NCBI RefSeq assembly: GCF_000003815.2
Contig: NC_049987.1
Location: 17,156,939-17,220,938 of the forward strand
Source: Branchiostoma floridae
Taxonomy: Eukaryota; Chordata; Leptocardii; Amphioxiformes; Branchiostomatidae
Direction of reading: 5' to 3'
DNA length: 64,000 nt
In this document: piece by piece, positions 50,770-63,200 of the stretch
How positions within the stretch are numbered: position 1 is the first letter of the stretch
How the letters are laid out: each line of letters begins with the position of its first letter
Translations under genes and position numbers: made by a program
The notes under the pieces: generated by a model
The model's database searches: none
Told to the model about the DNA's origin: nothing
What the model saw: only the letters and a program-made list of their open reading frames with translations

Positions 50770-53519
50770 TACATATAAATATATATATACAGATTGTTTG
50801 ATTTTATTATAGAGTATTTGGGAATTAGTAGCAGACTAAATCCTTTTGAGGCACGCGGGACTGGTTTGTCTCACACCTAACTTTTTACAGCTTTCTCCCC
50901 CGACCCGTTAACCTTTCCCCACGGACTTCCCCTTGACCCCCTGTAATCCATCTGTGCCCCCGCTGTTCATCTTTACCCCCGGTGTAATTCCGCTTGTCCC
51001 CACCCTTTCGCTTTGCCCCCAAGGCAACCGTCAACACGAATTGCACGTAGTCGACACAAAAATCGTTCAGAAAGTAGCAATAAACTGAAAAAAATTAGGT
51101 GGGGTACCGGTGTTTTATCGTATACTTGTAATTTAAAGCAGTACACGTTTTTACCTTTTTGATCTATTAGATAAATAACACTCCCTTCTGGAGCTTACTT
51201 AAGAAAATAATGAAGAGCCAGATATACCTCAGCAGACTCTCGCAGTACGTGGTGAGTGTCTCCGGAGTGATGGCGTGTCCACAGGACATCTTGGCTCGGG
51301 GAGTGTTGGGGTCATCCTCCCAGCTGATCATATCAGGAGCTTCGGTAGTCTCGACGTCCTCGTCCAGTTGCTTCGGATTCGCGAGGGTTTCATGGGGGAG
51401 ATACGTTCGCCCAATCGGCGGAGGAGGCAAGTATTCCACGGTTTCACTGCCTCCACCGTTGCCACTGTCTCCACCGTTGTCACTGCCTCCACCGTTGCCA
51501 CTGTCTCCACCGTTGTCAGTGCCTCCACCGTTGTCAATGCCTCCATCGTTGTTACTGCCTCCATCGTTGTCACTGTCTATGTATACATCGGTTTCGCTGT
51601 CTCCATCGTAGTCACTATCTCCATCGTAGTCACTACCTCCATCATTGTCACTGAATCCATCGGTGTCACTGCCTCCATCGTAGTCTCTGCCTCCATCGTA
51701 GTCACTACCTCCATCGATGTCAATGACTCCATAGGTGCCACTGCCTCCAGGGAGTCGCAGCAACACCGTAAGGTTGGACTGGTCTTCCATGTTGTAGTCC
51801 GAGAGGTATTTGTTACGACCATACTCAAGCTGCTTTGTTGTGTACAAGATGCGCTGGGTCTTCGCAGGTATGCCGTTCATATCACTGATCTTGTTGATCA
51901 GCTCGTCCACAGTGGCATCCTGCACAATGTTGTAGGATCAATTACTTCATGTTAGTATACGTTAATCTTAATTTTTAATTTTGTTCACTTGCAATTAGCC
52001 CCATGGGCACGAATTTGCAATAAAACTTCATCAAACATTATTGTACGATAAAGACAAGATATTTCACTTAAATATGTTCTCCACTGCCTTTATTGTTGAG
52101 TTAGTTAATAGCACCACACTATGACATAATAATAACTTGTTTCTTTTCATGATTGTTTGATTGTACCTCAAGGGCAAGTCAAATGTTGAAGCATGCCTAG
52201 TTGCAAGAACTTCAGGTATTCCAAAGAAATGATCTTCGCTGTCAAAAGCAAGGAACAGCACAACTCTCGAGATCCGATAACTCGATAAGGCCTAGATAGA
52301 TTGTTCAATGTTTGGCATGTAGGTAGATCATGATGAGAACTAGAAATGGTAACCCTTGTCCTGCTATTTTTTTGGCCAATTTAACCCCCCCCCCCCCAGA
52401 GCTGATGGCTTCACCAGATAAGTAAAACTTGATCTGTGTTGTGTTCCGCTGCTGCAGACTTACTCCCCAATTCGATGTTCTTTGCAGTGGTATGCAACTT
52501 TTACAGAAGAACTTTATTGCACGACAATTTTATATGATACAATGTATGGCAACAACTATTACACAAAGTACAAAATATAGGTATAGGATAAAGCTTAACA
52601 ACCTAGTTAACATAACAATAAGGGCTGACATAAATCTTTGGTATAGTATTGCAATGGGGTAGGCTAATCATTAGTACTAGTTTCGGTATTATTTCTAATA
52701 GCAGAGCAGTCTTTGATATGAGAAATACCCCAAACTCATAACAATATAGCTCAGCATGACAAGGGTTAGATATGTCCATCCCGTATATAAACGGGGTCCG
52801 CAAGACAAGGGTCTTTTAAGTAGCTTGATAAGTTACTGCATGCAGCGAAGCTTTCGTTTCTTATTTCTTGGTTCTGGACATGCTATGCCATTGTTTGGCC
52901 TGTAGGTAGATGATGATGAGAACTAGAAGTGCTAAGATATTGGTCCTTCTTGTAGCTTGATAAGGTACTGCAGCGGAGCTTTCGTTTTTGATTCCTTGGT
53001 TCTGGAAATGCTATTCGAGCATATGGTTGTGATTTTTGAGTGATAGANNNNNNNNNNNNNNNNNNNNNNNNNNNNNNNNNNNNNNNNNNNNNNNNNNNNN
53101 NNNNNNNNNNNNNNNNNNNNNNNNNNNNNNNNNNNNNNNNNNNNNNNGATCGTTACAATTTTTTGTGTATATAAATATTCTAATTGATGATATATATGAT
53201 TAGATAATAATGATCCATATCAGAATCTAATTTGCATAACTAATGAGGAAAATATATCCATCCATGATATAACTTGTCAAGTATCAAAATATGTAACGTT
53301 AATTGAAAATGAGAGGAACATCGATAAATAAAGTTATTGAAATGAACACCTACTCTGCATGGAAATTTGGCCATGGAACAGGGCTCAGTTTCACTTCTTT
53401 TCCGTTTGCCCGCGTTACGTTATGAGAAAAAAATCACTTACCTTGTGGATCCTCACAATGTTGGTCTTTCCACGAAGCCCCCTGACAAAAAGCTGCCAGA
53501 TATTATCTCCATTGGGCAT
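48673..53519 (-). CDS. Ubiquitin-like / RING-IBR-RING E3 ubiquitin ligase
   Basis: Four exons join in frame to 458 residues: 53519-53442, 51919-51228, 49860-49386 and 48804-48673. Residues about 7-85 are a ubiquitin-like domain (IWQLFVRGLRGKTNIVRIHK to TVLLRLPGG). A Gly/Asp/Ser/Asn-rich linker of about 100 residues follows (repeating DGGSDYDG, NGGGSDNGG). Then come a reduced RING1 (MSCGHAITPETLTTYC, FKCPYN), an IBR (QECPKCHSFC, VVCPLC, HFCWLC) and RING2 (ACLKCGMLIEHEKACKHM, CGQKFCFICL), where the cysteine in KACKHM fits the catalytic position. Known RBR ligases pass ubiquitin through that cysteine. The order recalls parkin, but the RING0 domain is absent and the linker is novel. Substrate unknown. 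Intron 1 contains an assembly gap. Confidence 0.92.
49050..49265. repeat. Distant copy of the 9 kb/13 kb dispersed repeat, in an E3 ligase intron
   Basis: CATTACATTTACAACTGTCT, GAAGAAGTTGAACCTGTGCA and a TACAATAAAAG..TTTCATTCATTC tail match the duplicon at 9240-9440. This shows that part of the duplicon is a mobile or dispersed family rather than only a local duplication. Confidence 0.7.
50463..50579. repeat. Near-perfect hairpin in E3 ligase intron 2
   Basis: Arms of 49 bases (50463-50511 and 50531-50579) pair with one mismatch around a 19-base loop. The outer bases are ATTCTTGAAATAGTTG and CAACTATTTCAAGAAT. Confidence 0.95.
50726..50790. repeat. (TA)n microsatellite in E3 ligase intron 2
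   Basis: A continuous TA tract of about 40 bases followed by interrupted TACATATA units. Confidence 0.95.
51391..51745 (-). repeat. Coding tandem repeat for the Gly/Asp linker
   Basis: Imperfect 18-base units (minus strand encodes GGSDND/GGSDYD-type hexads) encode the linker of the E3 ligase. The pattern shifts from Tyr/Asp-rich units near the ubiquitin-like domain to Asn/Gly-rich units towards RING1. Confidence 0.85.
52505..52640. repeat. Dispersed repeat fragment (ATACAATGTATGGCAACAAC family)
   Basis: TTATTGCACGAC..GATACAATGTATGGCAACAA..ACAAAGTACAAAATATAGGT is shared with 55290-55430 and, inverted, with 55940-56020. It is probably a 3' fragment of an unidentified retroelement or MITE. Confidence 0.65.
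53048..53147. other. Assembly gap (100 N)
   Basis: A placeholder run in intron 1 of the E3 ligase gene; the true length is unknown. Confidence 1.
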
Positions 53520-54289
53520 CTTGTGTGTAAAAGCTAAGTATACCTCAAGGAACAAAAAAATGTAGCAAAAAGTGACGTCCTGCAAGTCAGCTAAGTTCTG
53601 TTGCTGTTCCCAGGGACCGTGTACTATGACTGATAAATTCAAGGGACTTATAAAGTGCATGATGACTAAGTTGTCGAAACTAAGAAGATACCATTGCTGT
53701 AAGTGGGCGGAGTAGAGCCGGACACCCTTCACATGTTATTATCTTAGAATGAATGAATAGTGTGAAGTTCTGACTTCATATTACCTTGTAAAACTAATTA
53801 GAAACAGTATTAAGCCTACGAAATTAGCACCAGCACTATTCTCACTGGTTTTGTAATTAAAGCTAAAGGGGTAAATCCCCCCATGACGCTGAAATGGAGC
53901 ATCCTATGTTACGTGGGACTTTCTGAGCTTCCCAACACCCACCTTTACAGTGCATTACATCACAACACCCACCTTTACCGTGCATAACATCAGTGAATTT
54001 TCCACCGCGGGCGATACCACTTTTTGACAAAATGTTCATCGAACTGAGCTTCCAATCGTTTGTTTTACAACGTATTGGTAAATACATATTTATCAATCTG
54101 TATGAAACGGTTGTCTGGACAGAACCTAGAATCTGGAACCTAGTATGTTTTGCCCTCGCGATTTGTGTGGCTCCCCCTGACGTTCGATAATGAAAGTGAC
54201 TATGATAGCGAATGAGTCATCATTGACATTTTGGGCTGATATAAACAGCCCGCCGGCGATTTTCACACCTCTGAAATCCCCACTGAGTT

Positions 54290-54503
54290 AGACCCATTGA
54301 CATTGTATAGTGATGAGTAGAATATTATTTAGTCAGACCCATTGACATTGTATAGTGATGAGTATATAGTCAGACCCATTGACATTGTATAGTGATGAGT
54401 ATATAGTCATTGTATAGTGATGATTATATAGTCAGACCCATTGACATTGTATAGCGATGAGTATATAGTCAGACTCATTGACATTGTTTTACGATGAGTA
54501 TAT
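54290..54503. repeat. Tandem repeat, unit about 37 bp
   Basis: About five to six imperfect copies of AGACCCATTGACATTGTATA followed by GTGATGAGTATATAGTC; one copy is truncated. Non-coding and intergenic. Confidence 0.9.
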
Positions 54504-54728
54504 CAAACGAAAGTGAAATGACTAGCAAGTCAAATTTCTTCAGCAAGATCGTTGAGGATATATTCTTTATGATTTGATATTGAGAAACAATTCGCAACCA
54601 GGTAAATTACTTTTTGCTGCTTCAAACGGCTAACCCGAAAGTCGAAGTGCCACACAACTGAATTCTGTGTAGACTTCATATTAAGAAAAAATAGAACCAT
54701 TGCACAGGCATATAAATTTGCTTTTGCC

Positions 54729-54934
54729 TACTCTCGAAGCAGAGGTTAGGCTCCGGCTGTTTTTTCAACGTTTTTTTAGTCGTTTTTATCGGGCTTTCTA
54801 TTTTGTATTGTATCTTGTATTGTCGAAACTTAACTGGCGTACTTCAAGAAACATGACAGAATATAAAGCCCAATAAAAACGACTAAGATAAAACGACAAA
54901 AAACAGCTGAAGCCTAACCTCTGCTTGGAGAGTA
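54729..54934. mobile_element. Foldback MITE with AAGCAGAGGTTAGGCT ends
   Basis: Arms of about 80 bases (ACTCTCGAAGCAGAGGTTAG inward versus CTAACCTCTGCTTGGAGAGT) pair around a short spacer. A solo half occurs at 20474-20550. No coding. Confidence 0.88.
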
Positions 54935-55269
54935 CTTCTGCCAACTTGATGAAGTCTGTACTGCTATAGCCTATTTGCTAGGATTAGACCTTCATACTTT
55001 GTTTTATTTGAATAGATAAATTATGGAAACGTTGATAGCTTACAGAACAGGATACAGGAGAAACAAAGTAATAAGATCTCATAAATCTACGAAATATACT
55101 TTTTGTAATCTCTTGCTTTATGTTGTGTCAGTTATATAAATAAAGCTTCATCCTGGGCAACTCAAAGGTTTGATTTGTAGTTGTACATTGTGTAAAACCT
55201 ATTGAATGTAGCACTTTTCAGGCATACACTCGTGTATGAGGAGTCATTATGACTGTTGGAAGCTGAGAC

Positions 55270-56040
55270 TTTGAACTTTATAGAATGACGATCGTACATG
55301 GTACAATGTATGGCAATAAAACGTATCCTATCATAAAAATGTCTAAAAATACTAATAAACAAAGTCCAAAATATAGATATAGAATAAAACCTAAACCAGG
55401 AATCCCAATACCTAGTACACGTATCTGTGTTAATAGACGTTTCTCGCGCGACGGCCATTATAGATCGAATAGGAGGGCAATGAGGCAAACAGACAAAACT
55501 TATTTCTAAAATCAGCTCCCATTTAGTTTTCCCCCGACCAAACAATTTTTCACAATTTAAGTTCAAATAATAAATATTCTAACTTGTGTTATGCACCGAA
55601 AGATGTAGCAATTTAGAGTAGCGTAGACTGATCCCATAGTCCCTTTTAAAATACAGCAGTTGTAAAGGTCAGGATCATTTGGCAAAGGTATGGGGTCGTG
55701 GAACTCTAGTTTTCTTATGTTTTCAATGTGCACTTCAGGAGGTTCTTGTTTAAAGTTGAATGTTTTTATGTGTCTACTGTCTACATCTATTGTGGAGACT
55801 GGTCAAAGTTCCCAGAACTGACAATCGAGTCTTAGAGCACACTTGTGGCGACAGCTTGGAATGTCTCTAATCAGATACTGTTTCCACAAAGAAGAGTTCT
55901 GATGCCTATATGAAATTCAAGTGATAAATGTTACACACACTTTGTTTCAGATTTATGTACTTTGTGTTGTTGCCATACATTGTATCATGTACAATGGTCG
56001 TGCAATGAAGTTCTTCTTTATCTCTGAAATTCAAGTGATG
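55270..56040. repeat. Two oppositely oriented fragments of the ATACAATGTATGGCAACAAC family
   Basis: 55290-55430 reads like 52540-52640 (TGGTACAATGTATGGCAATA..AAAATATAGATATAGAATAAA). 55940-56020 carries the reverse complement (TTGTTGCCATACATTGTATC). The intervening sequence shows nothing coding. Confidence 0.6.
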
Positions 56041-56953
56041 AAAGTAACGCACACTTTGTTTAAGATTCTGGAAGTTGCACCGTATGGGGTCGCTTTGCGG
56101 TTACCGAAGGGTTCGCTTAGCGGTTACCCCAGGCGAACCTTCATTCGCTTTCAAGCAATGTAGAAAAATATCGAAGTAATTTTTAGTACTCAAATTGCTT
56201 TCTGCCTTCTCGCCACGGGTTTTACTCTGAAATTCAAGTGATGAAAGTAACGCACATATATGTAGAAAGTATGATCTGGTTGATCAGGTGACCAAACCGC
56301 GTTACCGCTATCGCGCACTGATAGAAGGGAGTATTGACCGCACGTCGAAATCTGCGACACGAAAAACGCTACGAATAACGGAATTTTTGGGAAACAAAAT
56401 AGATTATTCACTCCTTTAGTCGTAGTTGAAAAATTGAGAGTAAAACTAAGGTAGAGATCTATAATTTGCGTCTTATTATTACGGATTACTTCGCCATCCG
56501 GTCATATCAAATTTTGAACCGGAACCTTCAAGTTCTCAGAACACAGTATTTATCCGCGAGTAGTTCAGATTAAAATTTTGTACCGCTGTTCTTGCAAAGG
56601 CCGTAGTTATTCTTCCGTGCACAACAGTGATGTGGAAACTGTGGTGAATGGTAGAGGAATATATCGGTGTTGAAACTGTATAAGTTGGATTACGTTGCTT
56701 CTCCATGAGGTAAGAATTTGCGCCTCGATATTGTTATCGGCACTTGCTTTTTGTCGCTGCAGTTGCATGACCTCCACTGAGGGTCAAATCAAAGTGTCTT
56801 TTATAGAAAAAATTAGCCGGCAAATCTATGCTAATTTTTATATATTTTGTAAGTAGTACTCTCGACTTCAACATTCTAAATTCTTGTAACTTGCATCTGC
56901 ACCCTATTATAGGTTTTTAGTCGTCGAACCACCTCACTTTTGGGTCCTTAATA

Positions 56954-57233
56954 CCCCCCTCACATTAGGCGCGGTTCGATCGGACGACGAGTCTGCGAGC
57001 TCAATTTACGAGGAGGCCNNNNNNNNNNNNNNNNNNNNNNNNNNNNNNNNNNNNNNNNNNNNNNNNNNNNNNNNNNNNNNNNNNNNNNNNNNNNNNNNNN
57101 NNNNNNNNNNNNNNNNNNGCTGATGCCGACGAAGAAATGGCAGAGTTCCCCCTTCCCGTCAGGGTCATGCCTCCTCGTAATTTAGAGTTCGCAGACTCGT
57201 CGTCCGATCGAATCGCGCCTAATGTGAGGGGGG
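56954..57233. mobile_element. Foldback element with about 65 bp terminal inverted repeats, gap inside
   Basis: The left end CCCCCCTCACATTAGGCGCG and right end CGCGCCTAATGTGAGGGGGG are complementary, and pairing continues through GATCGGACGACGAGTCTGCG. TA flanks both ends. The 100-N gap (57019-57118) removes the centre, so internal coding cannot be judged; the placeholder may hide a longer element. Confidence 0.88.
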
Positions 57234-60213
57234 TATTACCAATGTGGCGTGTAAATCCCCATAGGCGAAAAGCTGTGTTCTGAGGCGTCAATGCGGATTA
57301 CCGACCTCCGGTCACCGTCAGATTTGAACTCCGACCCGGTACATTAAAATTTCCATCGGTTCGGGTATCATATTTGGAGCGCACACACAGGAAGTGGGCG
57401 CAGCCTAAAACTTCGAAGGCCCACACGTACAATGTTTTCCTGCAATACCTAGCTATGTTATTTTGCACCATTGCTCAGTAATGCCATTAGCGATTATATG
57501 AGAAGACGTTTATTTGCAAGTTCATGCCGGAGGGCTAATTGTAAGTGCATGGTATAAACATAGGGGATATACAAGTGACAATGAATAGTTGTAAGCAATA
57601 TTCTACTCTAATACTAGTGTTGGCTATTTCTAAACAAGTTGGGTTTGACTTCTTTTTTTGGAAGCAGAGGGAGACGAAAATCCCCATCTTTTCTACAATT
57701 CGTGGGTTCTGTGATTATAGAGTTTAAATGCCCGCCCGAAAGAGAGGTGGTACAAAGCTTGTAGATATAGAATCAAATATGATACATTTTCTCATTAATT
57801 GCATAGTAATAATGGTTTGCCCTTACCAATCAAACCTACGGCCGTCTAGATTGCTTTCTTCCAGGCTGATATCGCTTCAAGACCACCCTAAGGATTGTTC
57901 TGACGTTATAAGACATGTACAAGACTGTTGTAGATATGTCCGCACAGACACATACACTCAATACAAATAAGACACTGACGAATTTAAATTATATTACAGT
58001 ATCGTTCCTCTTAAACATCTTAAATTGCAATGTCAAGACTCGTAGAGATGTCCGTATTTATAAAACTGATTAGCATCACTTAAGATCCCTCTATTTGGAA
58101 GATTGTGAGGTCGGACTAAATATTTGGTTTGGCCTCCTGAAGATCTGACTGGAATGTTGGACTGAACTTGAAAATGTTTGTCAAGGCTACATACATCATG
58201 TTATATGTTTTATGTCATACCTTGGCCGTGATAACGTTCGATACGGGTGTTCCGGACCGTGTGATAAAAAGCCGTACCACACAGGCTTCGAAGTTGTACC
58301 ACACAGGCTTCCATCGAACAATTCGAACATATATTCACTGCGCACGATATTGGTGAAGTACGATAACTATCTAATTCAATATTAAATGTAGATTTCTAAA
58401 TACATATAATAGACAGCTATTACGTATATGTGTTATTAACAGCGTTAAGGTACTCAGGAGTGGTCGCTGATGAGTTTTGGCGTGTGTTTTTGGTGTTTCA
58501 AACATACCATTTTAATTAATGTATGGACATGTATGGACGTTGTTTTCGGTTGTACGTCATCGATTAAATCTATGCAAATTAGTATGACTTTATGGTAACG
58601 CGATTAAAAAAATTGTTGTTCGAATTCCTCCCAACAACTTCTTCCAGATGAAGGGATCTAAATCTTTATGAGATGACAATGAGTTTTATTACTCCGGTAT
58701 CTCTACGTGAGTCTTAGCATTGAGGTTTAAGTGTGGTTGTATAATAATATTCTGGTTATGCCTCTTAACTTTATAACACTATAGGAAAGTTAGTTAGACA
58801 CCGGTCGACTATTCAAAAGACATCAAACAACACAAAACAAGACGAGTTTTTAACATGCATTGGTCCCTCAAATTGGTTTGGTTACCGAACTTTTGTCAGG
58901 CCATGTTGGACACATTGTACTCAGCCAAAGGCTACCTACCTATCTATATAGTCCCTTGACCTCTTGGTCGTTGGGGGGACAAGGTAGACAAGAAGATGTT
59001 CATAGCCATAGGCTAAGCTTTCTTAATTGAATTAAGAGTACTTAGGGAGTTTCGCACAAAACCGAATGCTTTTTGATGTACGCGAGCGTAGTGAGTATTT
59101 TACCATATAATACTGAAGAAGTATGCATGTGTTATCCACCTCTGTTGGAGTTTAGGACTCGGCGAAAATAGAGCTGACAGCGCTGTAGCAAATATTCCGC
59201 TCCTGTCAGGGCCTGTCCTAAAGGGCAGACAGAACCTGTGACTTACTACCTGTGACTTGGTGAAAATACATGTACTGTAAAGTATTAGCGATTGGCTGGG
59301 GAGGTCATGTCACAGGTGCAATCCCCCAGTACCCCGCCTGATGGCGTGGTACCAAAATTATTTTCGGAAATGGAAAAGTATGAGAGGAGAGGAATGGAAA
59401 AGGCGATGTACTCAGCTCATAGGCCCTAAGGCCTACCTGGGAAAGATGTAAGATGCAAGTAAGTGTTGTTGGAAAGAACTATCACTACCAGCAGCATTGA
59501 AAACCATGAAGATCTGCACTTTGACGAAGTTATGGGTTCGTGGAACTCTAGTTCATTATGCCGATGCACTCACGATAGCTGCGGTTAATCTCCAAGCAGA
59601 TCCTACGGTAGCATAAGATAGTATCAAAAGGTAGAGGAGTGAAGCCGGCCTAGGAGTATCAGTATGTATGCCATCTTCACTCCTCTACCAACTTTTGATA
59701 CCGTAGGATCTGCTTGGAGATAAAGCTGCGGTCAAAATAGACATTAAAAAAATCGTCCTGTGGGCCTGCATTAGAGAAGGTCAGCAAGTCATAATCAGAA
59801 AACATTTCATGCTCTTTCTACCAAACATCTGCTTTAATAATAAAAGTCTGCTTGACTACACCATGTTTGAATGTGAAATGACGTCACACAAAGGAACATC
59901 CCAAATTACGGTCTGCTATTTTTCAATTGTCTATTACAATGAAGATACTCTATAAACATTCAATTTCTGCATTTCTGTCTTAGAACATATCAAACATATA
60001 TCTTTTATAGCAATTTAGTCCCAAATAATTTGAAATAGTTTAATTTTGTTAAATTTTAATCCCCTATTTGCAAAGTGTAATATTCAGAGTTGAAAGGTCA
60101 CACAAACAGGTAGCAACATGCCCGCCTTTATCAAAAGGAGATTTCGCTAGCAAAGTTAGTCATTCCATCGTGCAGGTTTGCTGGACAGTGGTGTTAAGCA
60201 GTGTACAGGTCTC
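57234..60213. other. Intergenic, no gene recognised
   Basis: AT-rich sequence with one hairpin (59581-59732) and otherwise nothing recognised. The CHD1L promoter should lie in the last few hundred bases. Confidence 0.4.
59581..59732. repeat. Hairpin-forming inverted repeat upstream of CHD1L
   Basis: TCTCCAAGCAGATCCTACGG pairs with CCGTAGGATCTGCTTGGAGA, and TATCAAAAGGTAGAGGAGTG with CACTCCTCTACCAACTTTTG. An 11-base insertion interrupts the left arm. Probably a small MITE. Confidence 0.88.
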
Positions 60214-63200
60214 ATGGACAAACTTCAGAGTAAGATAAACCGGCTGAATGACGAGGACACGGGGTTTAAAGCCGTATCTGCGGCGGAGTTAGAAACTTCA
60301 GGACTCAAAGGTACGATCATAACGTTACTGTCAATCTGACAATTTTCGCAGCGGTTTTATTTTCGAGGTGACATTATCTTCTTGTGAAATCATGATACAG
60401 GGAATATGTTTATTGTATTATTACTGTATTACAGGGTTGTTTCAACCATGAACGTAAAGCCCAGAGGAAAAAAAAATGTATTCTTTGCCTCATATGACAG
60501 AGAAGAAGCGGCAGAATGCGTACAACCTTCATAATTTAATTTAACAACCTTAAAAGGGACACACAAATCAGCAACATCACCACAGCAGAGCTGCGCTCCC
60601 TCATGGAAGACAAGTCTGAGTGGAAAAGAAGGATCCATTGCGACCCGTGAAGGCATCTCCAATGTCCACGTTCAAGGTTCAAGGTTGCCTCATATCGCGA
60701 AATTAAGTCTGTGCAAAAACAGCAAAATTTACAGTATCATAAATTACCCCACAAGCCAAACTATAACGTTAGGTCAGATTCAGACTCCAGAATTAAAACC
60801 TGGTCCAAAATTTGTGTGGCGAATTTTTTTAAAGCATTCATTTATATATATAAATTATTTTATTGATATTCGATGATGAAGGAATGATCTGCAATTTCTT
60901 ACAGATATAACCCTCCGCCCATATCAGCTGGATGGGGTGAACTGGCTCATTGAGCGTTACCATAGAAACCATGGCTGTATCCTAGGAGACGAGATGGGTC
61001 TTGGGAAGACTTGTCAGGTGAGTCCTTCTGTCTGATAATCTCCATATCATAATAGTAATCATATGAAATCTCCAGGCAGCATTTATCTGTTAGGTTACAC
61101 GTAAATCTAGACTGATTAGATCTTGCTTATAGCAGCCCACCCAGTTACAGCCCGGGCAGCAGAGTTTAACTTACTTACAGTGTCAGACTAACACAAATCC
61201 TGACCACTTTGAGTTTGATCTCTAAATATTGCAGTATACCCACTAAGCATGCACTATATATACACGAATGCGTTGTACTTGTTATACATACTGGGGCATG
61301 TTGCAAATTTGTAGATCTTTTTCAGATGCATTTTTTTCAGGGCGGTGGACTTACACTATGTGATGTTTTGTTGAAATTAATTCATGGTTCTTGATAATTT
61401 TTCCCTATTTCCAGACCATTGCCTTCCTGACACACCTCCATGGAAGTCTGGATGTGAGCGGTCCATTCCTCATCCTCTGTCCTCTCTCAGTGCTCAGGAA
61501 CTGGCAAGAAGAACTCAAGAGGTAAGTACTGAATTTACCATCTGTAATTCAAAGTAATTTATGTTTAACAATTGCCATGGATTTGTAAGCAGGTTGCCAT
61601 CCTCATTGAAACGTTTAGTCTTGCATTATTTCATGAATGGAATATTTGAATTTCTCAGAAGCAGGGTTCTAGCTAGTGTATTTTAGTGTAGTGGGCCACT
61701 ACCAGGCTTTTAGCCAGGCAGGTGTACAGGCGTACATTGTATTACGTTAAAGGCCTGTTAAAAAAATAACTGAAATTGTACGCCCTTACAGGGGAGCATA
61801 TCCTCTGACAAGCATGAAATTCTGATTGACCAGGGATGCTACAGGCTAGGTCACATGTGGCCTGTCTGACAGTAAATTTGCTTCATTCCCCCAAATTTGC
61901 ACCTCAAAATGTGGGAAATGGTGTTTCATAGAGGTATAAATTTCAAAATACTGAGTGAGGATCTCCCCAGACCCCCTATACAATACTCGCACCTGCAGCG
62001 CTCGCCAAACGGCAAGAAATTTGGATTGATTGGTCGCTTCGCTACCATGCCATTACCACTACGCTAAAATAAAATCCTGGTTAGAACCCTGAGTAACATA
62101 CTAGATCAAACTTCTGAATGCTTGTGCAGACCCTTTTGATCCTTTTGACCATGCTATTTGATTGTAAACTTGACTGTTTCTTCTTCAGGTTCTCCCCAGA
62201 TCTGGAAGTTCTAGTGTATGTGGGAGACAAGGAAAAGAGGCAGGAGGTTCGGCACTCTGTCCGCAGATGCCGGGACTTCCATGTTCTGCTTTCTACGTAT
62301 GAGGTAAAAAAAAACTAATAATATGATATTTCTTAAACTGGCATTTATGTTTATATAGTTTGTAAACCATACTAATGATCAACTGAAACTTTTGATTGTC
62401 TTTTCAGATTTGTCTAAAGGATGAATCATTTCTCAGAAGGTAAGTGTTTCGTGGATACTGTGTGCGTTTGCATGTTTGTGTGTGTGTGTGTGTGTGCATG
62501 TCACATGTGTGTATGTGTTTGCACGCTTGTTCATGTGTGTGTGTGTGTGCGTATGTGTGCGTGCATGCGGTGTGTGTAGCTAAGACAAAATAATAAAACT
62601 GGTGGCAAACTAAATTATCTAGCAGTTTTTCTTGACATACATGATTAAAACAATGTAATTGCAGTGAATTATCAATACACCATTCAACTGATAGTATGAG
62701 GAAAACTCTTTGAGTTCCTATCAATATTTATCATTTTGTAGGTTTGAGTGGCAGGCTCTTGTTGTGGATGAAGCTCACAGGCTGAAGAACCAGAACTCTC
62801 TACTGCATCAGACTCTCAAGGAGGTAAGATATCGCTAATAAAATTAATCCTCCCCATGCTGACGGAGGTAAATTTTTTTAAAACCAAATTTGTATACTGT
62901 ACATAGGATTGATGATCATCAGCGATGAACCTGTTAACACGGCAGATTATTATTGTTTTTTTTTAGTTATATCAAATTTCATACAGCATTAGCAGAGGGA
63001 CTGCCAATTGTAGTAGAACGCTGTCAGTGTACACTGAAGAAAGAATTAACTTCAACTTCAAGTTTGAACTTCTGTCTACCTCTAATGGTAGCTATTTTCT
63101 GTGGAAGATTGTCCCATAGTTCTACTGTTCTTTGAAGGAAAGTTCTAACTACTAACATAATGTCTGATGGTGTTCTGTTTATTCTTTTGTGCAACATTAT

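Noticed and set aside
51275-51955. Plus-strand 226-codon Thr/Val/Ser-rich frame
   Set aside because: The reverse reading of the 18-base coding repeat; the minus-strand frame continues the ubiquitin-like domain.
60540-60650. Possible short exon in CHD1L intron 1 ([16 protein letters not shown])
   Set aside because: It is not flanked by suitable splice sites in phase and has no counterpart in CHD1L; it resembles the C-terminal end of LINE proteins and may be a retroelement shred, but it is too short to call.
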